A DNA stretch of 64,000 nucleotides, taken from assembly GCA_002427885.1 (NCBI GenBank), contig DIZI01000022.1, positions 1-64,000 on the forward strand, written 5' to 3'. Both the position numbers and the translations under genes were made by a program. This document shows, one piece after another, positions 42,204 to 53,217 of the stretch (its first letter is position 1; each line of letters starts with the position of its first letter). Origin of the DNA: Paludibacter sp. UBA6032. Lineage in GTDB: Bacteria > Bacteroidota > Bacteroidia > Bacteroidales > Paludibacteraceae. The notes beneath the pieces were generated by a model. That model worked only from the letters and a program-made list of their open reading frames with translations, had not been told where the DNA came from and ran no database searches.

Positions 42204-43925
42204 CTAAGCTTTAGCAATCCACGCTGCCACTTCTTCTTTGGTTGGATTAATTAAATCCATTTTATTTTTTTTGTTCAGACCACATATATCCTGATGAAAC
42301 TTATTCGGGTTCAATCCCTTCAGATCAGCCACCATTACGATTCCGGCTTTTTGAACTACTTCAACCCATGCTTCGGGAATCCCGAGTGCCATAAATTTAT
42401 CCGGACCATCTTTTTTAGCAGCCTTCTCCGCTTTCATTTGCGGAAAGAAAAGTACTTCCTGAATGGCTACCTGACCTGTCATCAACATGACCAAACGATC
42501 CATTCCGATTCCCATACCCGAAGTGGGTGGCATTCCGTATTCTAACGAACGTACAAAGTCCATGTCGATAAACATGGCTTCATCGTCACCTTTTTCACTC
42601 AATTTCAGTTGTTCCTGAAAGCGTTCCAATTGATCGATCGGGTCGTTCAGTTCAGAGTAAGCATTAGCCAACTCCTTTCCATTTACCATCAATTCAAATC
42701 GTTCGGTCAGTTCGGGATTCGTACGGTGACGTTTACAAAGCGGACTCATCTCACGTGGATAATCGGTAACAAAGGTTGGTTGAATATAGTTTCCTTCGCA
42801 TTTTTCGCCGAATATTTCATCGATCATTTTGCCTTTACCCATAGTTTCGTCGGCTTCAATATGCAATTGTTTGCAGACATCACGCAATTGTGTTTCGTCC
42901 ATTCCATTGATATCAATGCCGGTATATTCCTTTATGGCATCTATCATGGTTATCCGTTTGAAAGGCGTTTTAAAGCTAATCAATTTATCGCCGACCTTGA
43001 TTTCATTTGTCCCATTTACCGCCACACAGATTTTTTCAATCATATTTTCGGTAAAAGTCATCATCCAGTTGTAGTCTTTATAGGCTACATATATTTCCAT
43101 GGCGGTAAATTCCGGATTGTGTGTACGGTCCATTCCTTCGTTTCGGAAGTTTTTGGAAAATTCAAATACTCCTTCAAATCCACCTACTATCAATCGTTTC
43201 AGGTATAATTCATCTGCCACACGCAAATAAAGCGGCATGTCCAGTGCATTGTGATGCGTCTTAAACGGACGTGCCGAAGCTCCACCAGGTATTGACTGCA
43301 AAATCGGCGTTTCAACTTCAATATAATCCTGTGCATTGAAATAGTCACGCATGGTTTGATACACTTTGGTGCGTTTCAGAAATATGTCTTTGACGCCTTC
43401 ATTCACCACCAGATCAACATAGCGTTGACGGTAGCGTTGTTCGGGATCTTCGAAAGCATCGAAAGCCACACCATCTTTGTATTTTACGATAGGCAGCGGA
43501 CGAATGGATTTACTCAATACCGTGAGTTCCTGAGTATGTATACTGATTTCGCCTGTTTGCGTGCGAAATACAAAACCTTTAATTCCAACAAAATCGCCAA
43601 TGTCCAATAATTTCTTGAACACGATATTGTACATTTCGGGTTGCGCTTCGGTGTTGATATCGTCACGACTGATATAAACCTGTATTCTTCCTTTTGAGTC
43701 TTGTAATTCAATAAATGAGGCTTTTCCCATGATGCGGCGGGTCATAATACGACCTGCTACACAAACTATTCTTTTACTCTCATCATCTTTAAATTCATCC
43801 TTTATATTTGTAGAAAACGCGTTGGTCGGATATTCAGCTGCAGGAAAAGGGTCAATCCCTAATTTTCTCATTTCGTCCAGACTTTGACGTCTGAACATTT
43901 CTTGTTCACTCAGTTCTGTGCTCAT
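42204..43925 (-). CDS. lysS: Lysyl-tRNA synthetase, class II
   Basis: About 573 residues from MSTELSEQEMFRRQ. An N-terminal OB-fold anticodon-binding domain ('VAGRIMTRRIMGKASFIELQD') is followed by the class II core with motif 1 ('DYFNAQDYIEVETPILQ'), motif 2 ('FRNEGMDRTHNPEFTAMEIY') and motif 3 ('GMGIGMDRLVMLMTG'). An extra 65 residues at the C-terminus form a helical extension typical of Bacteroidota LysS. The frame is open 12 codons upstream of the chosen start, but a TACTTTTG -7 box (43951-43958) overlaps that segment, so the shorter form is preferred. Confidence 0.95.
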   Translation of the reverse strand: MSTELSEQEMFRRQSLDEMRKLGIDPFPAAEYPTNAFSTNIKDEFKDDESKRIVCVAGRIMTRRIMGKASFIELQDSKGRIQVYISRDDINTEAQPEMYNIVFKKLLDIGDFVGIKGFVFRTQTGEISIHTQELTVLSKSIRPLPIVKYKDGVAFDAFEDPEQRYRQRYVDLVVNEGVKDIFLKRTKVYQTMRDYFNAQDYIEVETPILQSIPGGASARPFKTHHNALDMPLYLRVADELYLKRLIVGGFEGVFEFSKNFRNEGMDRTHNPEFTAMEIYVAYKDYNWMMTFTENMIEKICVAVNGTNEIKVGDKLISFKTPFKRITMIDAIKEYTGIDINGMDETQLRDVCKQLHIEADETMGKGKMIDEIFGEKCEGNYIQPTFVTDYPREMSPLCKRHRTNPELTERFELMVNGKELANAYSELNDPIDQLERFQEQLKLSEKGDDEAMFIDMDFVRSLEYGMPPTSGMGIGMDRLVMLMTGQVAIQEVLFFPQMKAEKAAKKDGPDKFMALGIPEAWVEVVQKAGIVMVADLKGLNPNKFHQDICGLNKKNKMDLINPTKEEVAAWIAKA

Positions 43926-44152
43926 ATTGTTTTTGAAATTCAAATTGCTGCAAAAGTACAAAAAAAAGAGGAATAATATACATTTAAGTCGTTACATGTA
44001 GATCGTTTCGCATTTTTTAAAACCTTTTTTAGAATAAAAAATCAAAAACAGATTGATCGGTTTCATTCGTTATTTCATTTGTTATTCCATTCAATTTCTC
44101 AATATTGTTTTTATTTTTATTTTTATTTTTATCCTGTTTTTTAGAGTGAGTT

Positions 44153-44355
44153 CGTCTTGACTTTTTAATGCAAAAATAATGTCGCTCCTACGGAGCTTAA
44201 AATGATCTATATAATCCATGCTACCATAATGTCGCTTCTCCGAAGCTCTGAAAATGCTCCGTTAGGAGCTACATTATGGTCGTAATATTTATTTCAATGA
44301 ATAAAAAGCTCCGTAGGAGCGACTCCCGATAGCTATCGGGAAAAAAGTCAAGACG
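44153..44355. mobile_element. MITE-like element with terminal inverted repeats
   Basis: A stretch of about 203 bases is bounded by perfect 14-bp inverted repeats CGTCTTGACTTTTT (44153-44166) and its complement (44342-44355). Inside are four copies of a GTCGCTCCTACGGAGC-type phrase in both orientations (near 44180, 44230, 44255 and 44307) and a full copy of the 18-bp dispersed palindrome (44324-44341). No coding sequence is present. An outer AGTGAGTT / AACTCACT pair (44145-44152 and 44387-44394) may extend the ends. It lies about 110 bases upstream of the hybrid regulator gene and is the only notable content of the 538-base gap. Confidence 0.65.
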
Positions 44356-44396
44356 ACTTCAGTAAATAAAATTCACGAATTGAATAAACTCACTTA

Positions 44397-44429
44397 TTTG
44401 CAGGCATTCGGTAATTTTGTTTAAATTTG
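44397..44429 (+). promoter_or_regulatory. Promoter of the hybrid regulator gene
   Basis: TTTG (44397-44400) and TAAATTTG (44422-44429) are 21 bp apart, close to the Bacteroidota -33/-7 arrangement. The start codon follows 34 bases after the -7 box. The promoter lies just outside the right end of the MITE-like element. Confidence 0.6.
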
Positions 44430-44463
44430 CAAAACCTTATAATACTGTCAAGCTAATTCAAAT

Positions 44464-47400
44464 ATGTTTAAGAAGAAAGGCAAACAACTGCTATTTAGAT
44501 TTTTCGCATTAAGTGGGCAGAAATTATTACTTCCCATCTTTTGTTGCCTGAATTTGTTTGCTTTTTCTCAACAAGATGGCTATCAGGAATTTGATAACAT
44601 ATTCCTGAATTCCAATGCCTCTGTTGTCAATTGTTTTATTCAGGATCAACAGGGGTTGATGTGGATGGGATCCGACAAAGGTCTGTTTGTCTACAACGGT
44701 TATTCAATACTGCAACAACATTATCCCTTCACAGAAAATAAGAATCCTGCGAATTCTATGATTAACTGCGGAATACTCTTTGATTCAAAGGAATTATGCC
44801 TGGGGTCGGATAATGGGGTGCTGTTTTATAATCTGGAAACAGAACAGTTTGAAAAAAACAACAAGACTTTTCCATCCGATGTGCGCTCCATGGCTTTATC
44901 CGGTAATAAATTATGGATTGGATCATTGAACGGATTGTATGAATATAATCTGAAAAACAAGCAGATCAGGAATATCAGTTCGCGCAAAAACTCGGGAATA
45001 CCTCACAGAGCAGTCTATTCTATTCTGGTATCAAAACAAAAAACTCTTTACGTAGGCACTTACAATGGGCTTTGTTATCTCGACTCCAAATCTACAATTT
45101 TTAAAACCATACCACTTCCTGTACGGTTTAAGAAGAACAGTCTTTTAGTCAATTCATTATTAGAAGATACAATCCGAAAATGTATATGGATTGGAACTGA
45201 AGGTTATTTGTTCAAGTTCTTTCCAGCTAGCGGATTGGTTGAGCGCATAGACGATTTCGACGATAATTCGATAAAATCATTAGCTATCGACCAGGAACAA
45301 AACCTGCTTTGTGGAACAGATAACGGGCTCTATATTTATAACCGTGAGAAAAATCTGTTCAAACATCTGGTTCACGATTCCCGTAATGGAAAGTCATTGA
45401 CAAATAATATTGTTTGGAGCGTTTTTGTTGATAAGAACAATAATGCCTGGTTTGGAACCGATTACGGGGTTTCTTTATTCAAATACAACAAAACGTATAA
45501 ATATACGCCTATCTCGCATGTAACGGGGATTGGTGATGGAAACCAGTTACAGGCTATTTATAAAGATTCACATAATAATTTTTGGTACGGAGGAACAAAT
45601 GGTTTAATTTTCACTTCGTCCGATAACAAGACCTGTCTGTGGTACAAATTGGGCGATAAACAGTATCCGATTTCACATAACCGGATTCGTTGCATATACG
45701 AAGACAGAGACAAAAACCTTTGGGTGGCAACCGATGGCAGTATTAACCGGTACGATTACCAAACCCGGCAATTCATACATTATAATATTGTGGATAGCAC
45801 CCGGACACGCAATGCTAATTGGGCATATAGTTTATTTGAAGATAATCAGGGTCGGTTGTGGATCGGAACCTGTTTGGGAGGCATCTTTGTAGTGGATAAA
45901 GAGAAATTAATAAAAAGCAAATCGCCTTTTTATGTCGCTGAACAGAATTTTTATAAGAAACCGGGAAAATACGGATTGTCGGATAATTTTATAAATAAGA
46001 TACTACCTGATCAACAGGGAAATGTGTGGGCATTGACTTATAATAGCGGTATCAACAAAATCAATACAAAAACAGGAATTGTTACCCAATTTTCGGTACA
46101 TGCCAAAGCCGGACAAAAATCGAATATTAATGCTACCTGCTTAATCTGTGACCGGGAGGGTTATATCTGGATTGGCTTTGTAGGAGGGATAAATCGTATT
46201 GATCCGAAAACCAATCGAACTCAGGAAATCAGATACAAAAACATGAATGAAAGTGTTATCAGGGTTTTAACCGAAGAAAAAAATCATATCTGGATTACTA
46301 CTTCTGATGGAACCTTTGTTCTGGATAAAAAAACACGTAAGATTAAACATGTAAAAATTGCAAACATACCGCTTTGGTGTAGTTTTTATGATTCAACCAG
46401 GGATGAAATTTACCTGGGTGGAGTTGATGGATTTGTTGTGTTTTCAACGCACATCAATAAAGATAAAAATCCCTATAAGCCTATTATCCTGACGGCATTG
46501 TATGTCAATGATCTGTTTTTTCAGGCCGGGTTAGATTACAACGGAAAAAGTATTCGTTATTCTAAAGAGATTTCACTCAACTATAATCAAAACAATGTTT
46601 CTTTTGAGTTTTCGGATCTGAGTTTTTCGCAAGAGGAGATATATAAATATGTATATCAATTAGAGGGTGTAGACAACGATTGGCGGACAGTAAAGTCCGG
46701 TTCCAATCGCATCTCCTACAATAATTTAGCTCCGGGAAGTTATAAACTGAGTATCGGAAGGCTCGATTCCGAAGGTAAAACCGTACAATCGCTGCTCAAT
46801 TTTCATTTAATCATCCATCCTCCATGGTATTACAGCCTTTGGGCAAAATTATTTTATGCACTTCTGATTATCGGGTTTTTCTTATGGGTAATTAATTATT
46901 TCAGAGATAAGCACCGGACAAAAATTGAACGAATAGAAAAAGAAAAATCACTTGAGTTATCGAATTTGAAAATTGAATTTTTCACCAATGTATCGCATGA
47001 GTTCAAAACTCCTTTGAGCCTCATTATTGCTCCCATCAGTAAACTTTTAATAGAAACTAAAAACCTGAATTTAAAGAAACAACTGAATCAGATTCAGCAA
47101 AATGCCTTACGGTTGAATGCTCTTATTCAGCAAGTCATTAGCTTTGAACGTTTCGACGGTTCAATGAATAACACATTAATTATCTCACAAGTGGAATTTA
47201 TTGAATTTGCCCGTGGTATTTTTTCAGTTTACGAAGAAGCTTTTTCCCGGAAAAATCTGACCGCTTCATTTATTACTGAAATGGAAGCAGTATTGTTTAC
47301 TGTCGATGTTTTGAAAATGGAATCGGTGCTCAACAATCTGATTTCAAATGCCCTGAAATTCTCAAATACCGGTGGAAATATCAATTTCGAAATCCATCGT

Positions 47401-48480
47401 TCATCTGATAATGACAACCTTCTGGTTGTAAGCATTTCAGATTCAGGCATCGGCATTCCTTCCGGGGATCTTCCGTTTATTTTCGACCGTTTTTTTCAAT
47501 CCCGTAAAACGGTAAACGATAAGGTTGGTAGCGGAATTGGACTTTATTTGGTGAAAAACTATGTCGAACTGCATAACGGAACTATCAGCATTAGCTCTGA
47601 AGAAGATAAAGGAACAAAAATCACCTTGCTTCTCCCGGTGATTGAAAACCAGGCGATTATTGGCTCATTCGTAAATGTAAATGACGACGAAGCCCAAACT
47701 CTTGAAAGTATGCATAAACCATTGGTTTTGATTGTGGAAGACAATCTTGAGGTAAGCGAATTTATTCAGCAGGCACTTTCACCAAACTATAAATGTCTGA
47801 TTGCACATAATGGTAAAACCGGTTTGGATTTGGCCATTAAAATCAGACCGGAACTTATCATTACGGATGTAATGATGCCAATAATGGATGGATTGGAAAT
47901 GTGCAAACATCTGCGAAAAAACAAAGAAATTTCTTTGGTACCAATAATCATGCTGACTGCTAAAGATGATAAACTGACAGAAAGCGAAAGCATTGCATTA
48001 GGTATCAATGCTTTTATGTCGAAACCTTTCGACACGGATTTGTTATTACTTCGAATAAAACAATTGCTGGGCACGAAAGAAAAAATGGAAGAAAAGCTAC
48101 GTTTGGAAGCTCTATCGAATCCCAAAGAAATTGAAGCCGAATCGTGGAATGAAAAAATACTCGTTGACATTACCCGGATTATTGAAGATAAAGTCGCTGA
48201 CACAGACCTGAATGTAACTAGTTTAAGTCAGATTTCGGGTATTAGCACAAAACAAATCTATCGTAGAATAAAACAACTTACCGGACTGACACCGGTAGAT
48301 TATATCCGAACGATTCGCATGAAAAAAGCAGCCATGTTATTGGAACAAAAAAAGTTCTCAGTTGCCGAAGTTATGTACCTGGTTGGATTTTCCAATGCAT
48401 CGTATTTCTCCAAATGCTTTCATAATCAATTTGGTAAAACACCCAAACAATTTATCGACTCATCCGGTTCCGGATCGTAA
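44464..48480 (+). CDS. Hybrid two-component system regulator (HTCS)
   Basis: A 1338-residue one-piece sensor-regulator. A signal/anchor segment is followed by a periplasmic sensor of 14 or so two-component propeller repeats (about 40-690; 'LWIGSLNGLYEY', 'AWFGTDYGVSLF') and a Y_Y_Y domain (about 700-780). A transmembrane helix (about 790-812) leads to a histidine kinase with His845 in 'VSHEFKTPLSLI' and an ATPase domain, then a receiver domain with Asp1135 ('ITDVMMPIMDG'), and a C-terminal AraC-type DNA-binding domain (about 1235-1330). It should sense galactan oligosaccharide and activate the susC-GH2 genes that start 124 bases downstream. Confidence 0.93.
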   Translation: MFKKKGKQLLFRFFALSGQKLLLPIFCCLNLFAFSQQDGYQEFDNIFLNSNASVVNCFIQDQQGLMWMGSDKGLFVYNGYSILQQHYPFTENKNPANSMINCGILFDSKELCLGSDNGVLFYNLETEQFEKNNKTFPSDVRSMALSGNKLWIGSLNGLYEYNLKNKQIRNISSRKNSGIPHRAVYSILVSKQKTLYVGTYNGLCYLDSKSTIFKTIPLPVRFKKNSLLVNSLLEDTIRKCIWIGTEGYLFKFFPASGLVERIDDFDDNSIKSLAIDQEQNLLCGTDNGLYIYNREKNLFKHLVHDSRNGKSLTNNIVWSVFVDKNNNAWFGTDYGVSLFKYNKTYKYTPISHVTGIGDGNQLQAIYKDSHNNFWYGGTNGLIFTSSDNKTCLWYKLGDKQYPISHNRIRCIYEDRDKNLWVATDGSINRYDYQTRQFIHYNIVDSTRTRNANWAYSLFEDNQGRLWIGTCLGGIFVVDKEKLIKSKSPFYVAEQNFYKKPGKYGLSDNFINKILPDQQGNVWALTYNSGINKINTKTGIVTQFSVHAKAGQKSNINATCLICDREGYIWIGFVGGINRIDPKTNRTQEIRYKNMNESVIRVLTEEKNHIWITTSDGTFVLDKKTRKIKHVKIANIPLWCSFYDSTRDEIYLGGVDGFVVFSTHINKDKNPYKPIILTALYVNDLFFQAGLDYNGKSIRYSKEISLNYNQNNVSFEFSDLSFSQEEIYKYVYQLEGVDNDWRTVKSGSNRISYNNLAPGSYKLSIGRLDSEGKTVQSLLNFHLIIHPPWYYSLWAKLFYALLIIGFFLWVINYFRDKHRTKIERIEKEKSLELSNLKIEFFTNVSHEFKTPLSLIIAPISKLLIETKNLNLKKQLNQIQQNALRLNALIQQVISFERFDGSMNNTLIISQVEFIEFARGIFSVYEEAFSRKNLTASFITEMEAVLFTVDVLKMESVLNNLISNALKFSNTGGNINFEIHRSSDNDNLLVVSISDSGIGIPSGDLPFIFDRFFQSRKTVNDKVGSGIGLYLVKNYVELHNGTISISSEEDKGTKITLLLPVIENQAIIGSFVNVNDDEAQTLESMHKPLVLIVEDNLEVSEFIQQALSPNYKCLIAHNGKTGLDLAIKIRPELIITDVMMPIMDGLEMCKHLRKNKEISLVPIIMLTAKDDKLTESESIALGINAFMSKPFDTDLLLLRIKQLLGTKEKMEEKLRLEALSNPKEIEAESWNEKILVDITRIIEDKVADTDLNVTSLSQISGISTKQIYRRIKQLTGLTPVDYIRTIRMKKAAMLLEQKKFSVAEVMYLVGFSNASYFSKCFHNQFGKTPKQFIDSSGSGS

Positions 48481-48604
48481 TCCATTTTATTGTCCATTTT
48501 GTTGTGTATTTTGTCCGAAATGTACTTGTTCAAAAGTAAAGAATAGGGTTAATTTGTAGTCGGTTTTTAAATGGAACCGAATAACCAACTAAATTTATTA
48601 TTTT

Positions 48605-51581
48605 ATGAAAAAAGACTTTCATCAAAAGAATCACTTTCTTCCATTGATTATGCTTGTTGTCTTGTTTTGTATTCCGATTTTCCCGGGAATAAATCCCGTT
48701 TCGGCTCAACAAAAAAACAACCAATCAAAGCGCTGAGAAAATAATTAAAGGGATTGTTTACGACGAACAGGGAGTTTCGTTACCCGGAGTAAACATTCTG
48801 ATTAATGGTACAAAAACCGGAACTCTAACCGATGTTGATGGCAAATTCTCCATCAACGTTCCGGCAGGAAAATCCGAATTAATTTTTTCTTATGTGGGTT
48901 TTCTGCCTCAAACCGTTTCCATATCCGGAAAAAATCAGCTTAAAGTACAATTATTACCCGACAACAAACAACTGGATGAGGTAGTTGTAGTGGGTTATGG
49001 AACTCAAAAAACCAAAGACCTGACCGGAAATATTTCTTCAGTTAGTGCCCGGGATTTTGAGAAAGCACCGGTTACCAATGCCGAAGGATTAATTGCCAAT
49101 AAAATCTCCGGTGTGCAGGTAATACCTTTCAGTGGAAAACCAGGCACCGGTAGTTCATTTCTGATTCGTGGCGGTGCATCCTTAAGTGTTTCCAACGATC
49201 CTTTAATCGTAATTGATAATGTTCCTATTGAAGGTTGGAATGGTGGACCGGGAATGATCAGCCAACTGAATCCGAACGATATCGAAAGCTTCACAGTACT
49301 GAAAGATGCCTCCGCATCAGCCATCTACGGTTCAAGAGCTTCGAACGGCGTTATTCTGATTACCACCAAAAAGGGCGAAAAAGGCAAAATGAAGGTTGAT
49401 TTCTCTTCCAATGTCCGAATGTCAATGCTTCGTGAACAAACTCCGGTACTCACTGCCGACCAATACCGTGCTGTTGTTACCGAGCTAGGAACGAGTATTG
49501 TAGCTCCCGGAACTGCCAATACCAACTGGCAAAATGAAATCTTTCAGGATGCATTGGCACACGATTATAATTTAAGCATCGGTGGTTCCATTAAATCACT
49601 TCCTTACCGCGTTTCTGTCGGTTATCTCAATCAGGATGGTATTTTAAAAACAGGAAATTATGAAAGAGCAACCGCTTCGCTGAATTTGAATCCCACTTTT
49701 TTGAAAAATACCTTAAAAGTAAATGTGAACCTAAAAGGATCATACGAAAACGAACGGATTGCCAATGATGCTGCTATTTGGGCTGCAACAGCTTTTGATC
49801 CGACACAACCGGTTCATGTTGATGATCAGACTTACGGTGGATATTTCCAATACACGCAATACGCAACAAATCCGGCTTTGACCAATATCAATCCGGTAAG
49901 TATGCTTTATCAGGTGCATGCAACAAACAAAACATTCAGAAGCGTAGGAAACCTTCAGGCCGATTATAGTATGTTTTTCCTACCCGAATTACATTTGAAT
50001 GTAAATGCGGGTTATGACATTTCAAACGCGGTTTATAATTATGCAACACCCGCTAATTATTTTGCGGATAACGTGGCTGGAGGTTCTGTATACAATGCTG
50101 CTCCTTCACGTGAAACAGGCAACACGCTTTTCGAATCCTATTTGTTTTATTCCAAAGAATTACCTTCCATTCTGAGTAGATTGGATGTGACTGCCGGATA
50201 TTCATATAATAATTTTCTGACTACCAATTATAATTATTCAACATTTGATGCAGCTGGTACTTTAGTTGCGAGTAGTGTTCCAACCTATCCGTTCGATAAA
50301 CCGAGTCATTCTATTATTTCATTTTACGGAAGATTGAATTACGTGTTTAACGAAAAATATTTACTGACCGCTTCGTTACGTGATGATGCTTCTTCCCGAT
50401 TTGCAGAGCGCCATCGTTGGGGTTTGTTTCCTTCCATGGCATTAGCCTGGAAAATAAAAGAAGAAAGTTTTCTGAAAAATAATCAGACGATTTCCGATTT
50501 GAAATTAAGGGTTGGTTATGGTCTCACCGGTCAACAGGATGGACTTCCCGATTATTACCCGTTACCCCTCTACTCTATTAGCGGATTAAATAAGCAATAT
50601 ACGGTTGGAAATACAGCCTATTCAACGGTCTGGCCACAGGTTTACAATCCTGATTTGAAATGGGAAGAAACGGCTACAGCCAATATCGGACTTGATTATG
50701 GATTTTTCGAACACAGAATCACCGGTAGTATTGATGTTTACCAGAAAAATACCAAAGACCTGCTGAACTCAATTACAATACCTTATGGTCTTAGCTTCGG
50801 TTCAACTATGACAAAAAACATTGGAACGATGGAAAATAAAGGGATTGAATTTAATGTAAAAGCCATTGCCGTTCAAACCAAAGACTTCAGTTGGGATTTC
50901 AGTTTCAATGCCACTTATAACGAAAATAAAATCACAAAGATCAGTATAGACAATGCTGCCGGAGTTGGATTGTTCAGCAATGCTACTTCTGTCAATACGG
51001 TTGGTTATAGCCGCAACACCTTTTATTTATATCATCAGGTTTACAACGAACAGGGTCAGCCTATTGAAGATCAAATGTTAGACGTAAACGGCGATGGATT
51101 AACCAATGCCAAGGATCGGTATGTGACCGGAAAATCATCGTTGCCCAAATATATGTTTGGGTTCAATACCAATTTTCAGTATAAAAACTGGAGTCTTGGT
51201 GCATCATTTCACTCCAATGTAGGACATTATATTTACTATAAACCGCTCGATAATGCAATTGCTATCACGGGTTGGGCAACTTCGGAGAATCTGAATACCA
51301 TGTATTATAACTCATTATTTAAGAACACCGATCAGTACGAAGGCTATAGTGATTATTATCTGCAAAATGCGTCATTCTTGAAAATGGACAATGCCTATCT
51401 GGCATATGATTTTGGGAAAATTATTCCAAAAAGCGATATTCATCTAAAAATAAATGCCTCGGTTCAGAATGTATTTACCATTACCAAATTTACCGGACTT
51501 GATCCTGAATCGAACAGCGGGTCACAAAACGCTTATCCGGTTCCACGTGTTTTCGCTTTTGGCCTGAACCTTAATTTCTAA
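48605..51581 (+). CDS. susC: SusC/RagA-type TonB-dependent transporter, frameshifted near the signal peptide
   Basis: About 991 residues if one base is removed. The ATG at 48605 opens a normal signal peptide (ending 'NPVSAQQ'), but that frame stops after 43 codons. From about 48718 the next frame encodes the carboxypeptidase-like domain ('IIKGIVYDEQGVSLPGVNIL'), TonB-dependent plug ('VVVGYGTQKTKDLTGNISSV', 'SASAIYGSRASNGVILITTKKG') and a full barrel. Removing one A from the A7 run at 48711-48717 joins both parts cleanly. It should import galacto-oligosaccharides with SusD. It is read from the sequence as a frameshift; whether this is real or a base-calling error is open. Confidence 0.85.
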
Positions 51582-51595
51582 TCTTTATAAAAATA

Positions 51596-53161
51596 ATGAA
51601 TATGAAAAACAATAAATATAAAATCAATAGCACCTTGTTGATAATATTGATCGCATTGACAGTTGGATTGAGCTCGTGTACCGACGATCTTGTAAAAGTA
51701 CCAACCAATGATATCACAGCCGGCATTCAGTTTAACTCGGTAGCTGGTTATAAGCAAGGTATGGTCTCCATATATTCCAACTTATCCTACGGAAATTTTT
51801 TACGCTATTACTGGGGAATGCAGGAATATACTACCGACGAAGCCGTCAGTACATGGAACGATGATGGTGGCAATGCCGTATTTCATCAGTTGGTCTGGAG
51901 TGCCGATGCCACTGCCATTACGTATGTTTATTCCACCATGTTGACGACCATCACGTATTGCAATAACTTTTTGAACGAATCCACTGATGCCAAAATTGCC
52001 GGAAGAGGATTCACCGGTTCAGATGCAACTCAGATAAAACAATACAAAGCGGAAGTCAGATACCTTCGTGCTTATTGTTTCTGGGTTTTGATGGATTTAT
52101 ACGGAAATCCTCCCTTCCCCACCGAAGCTTCATTGGGATTTACAGCTCCTGAACAAATTCAACGAAAAGATTTGTTTACATTTATCGAAACCGAATTAAA
52201 AGCCATTGAACCCGAACTGGCCGATCCACGAACTAACGAATGGGGAAGACCGGATAAGGCGGCCGATTGGTCATTATTGGCCCGAATGTATCTGAATGGA
52301 AAAGTATACACCGGAACTGATTATTATACTCAGGCCATTACCTATTGCAAACAAATTATTGCAGCAGGTTATTCACTGGAAAGTCATTACAGCTGGTTAA
52401 TGTTGGGTGATAATAATTTAAACACCAACGAATTTATTTTTACTATAAATTATAACAATACCAACGAAACCTGGAACGGAACCAACTTCTTTGCACTGGG
52501 AGCTGCCGGAGTTCCGGCCACAATAAATGGACTATCCGGAAGCTGGAATAATTTCCGCTTTACCGAACAAATTCCGGCTTTATTTCCGACATCCGATACC
52601 ACGGTTGATAAACGTGCTGAATTTTATAAGACCGGACAGAATCTGAAAGTTTCTACAATTTCGGCTAGTACGGATGGTTATTCGGCTTTTAAATACCGGA
52701 ACGTGAATCGTGATGGAAGTTCCATCATTCAAAACAATACCTTTAATAATCTTTCCGATATTGATTTTCCGGTTTTCCGTCTGGCGGAAATATACCTGAT
52801 TTACTCCGAAGCGGTTTTAAGAGGTGGTGCAGGTGGCGATTTAACTACAGCACTTGGTTATATAAATCAATTACGAGGTCGTGCTTATGCCAATAATCCG
52901 GCAAGTACGTTGGGAAATATTACGCAGGCTAACTTAACGCTTGATTTTATTTTAAACGAAAGAGCCCGCGAATTGTATTGGGAAGCACAACGCCGTACCG
53001 ATCTGGTGAGATACGATAGACTGACAACTGCCGATTACCTCTGGGCCTGGAAAGGTGGAGCACTGGCAGGTAAAAGTGTGGACAGTAAATATAATTTGTT
53101 CCCGATTCCCACTTCCGATTTATTGGCGAATCCGAATCTGGTACAAATTAATAACTTCTGA
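51596..53161 (+). CDS. susD: SusD/RagB family glycan-binding lipoprotein
   Basis: A 521-residue lipoprotein (lipobox LSSC, Cys about residue 28) with the SusD-like fold: an N-terminal segment 'DLVKVPTNDITAGIQFNS', TPR-type helices ('EVRYLRAYCFWVLMDLYGNPP' is the family hallmark) and a C-terminal 'FILNERARELYWEAQRRTDLVRYDR' block. It would form the lid over SusC and capture galactan fragments at the cell surface. It starts 14 bases after susC, so the two are cotranscribed. An ATG two codons downstream is an equal choice of start. Confidence 0.93.
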   Translation: MNMKNNKYKINSTLLIILIALTVGLSSCTDDLVKVPTNDITAGIQFNSVAGYKQGMVSIYSNLSYGNFLRYYWGMQEYTTDEAVSTWNDDGGNAVFHQLVWSADATAITYVYSTMLTTITYCNNFLNESTDAKIAGRGFTGSDATQIKQYKAEVRYLRAYCFWVLMDLYGNPPFPTEASLGFTAPEQIQRKDLFTFIETELKAIEPELADPRTNEWGRPDKAADWSLLARMYLNGKVYTGTDYYTQAITYCKQIIAAGYSLESHYSWLMLGDNNLNTNEFIFTINYNNTNETWNGTNFFALGAAGVPATINGLSGSWNNFRFTEQIPALFPTSDTTVDKRAEFYKTGQNLKVSTISASTDGYSAFKYRNVNRDGSSIIQNNTFNNLSDIDFPVFRLAEIYLIYSEAVLRGGAGGDLTTALGYINQLRGRAYANNPASTLGNITQANLTLDFILNERARELYWEAQRRTDLVRYDRLTTADYLWAWKGGALAGKSVDSKYNLFPIPTSDLLANPNLVQINNF

Positions 53162-53217
53162 TTATTTTTCCATTAATCATCAATAACAAAAAATCGAGAT
53201 ATCGATAATTAATAAAA

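Noticed and set aside
42609..43208. 199-residue frame antisense to lysS
   Set aside because: It lies fully within a housekeeping gene and has no recognisable domain.
48894..51581. A GTG start at 48894 as the true beginning of the SusC protein
   Set aside because: It would remove the export signal and the carboxypeptidase-like domain, both of which are encoded just upstream; a one-base frameshift explains the data better.
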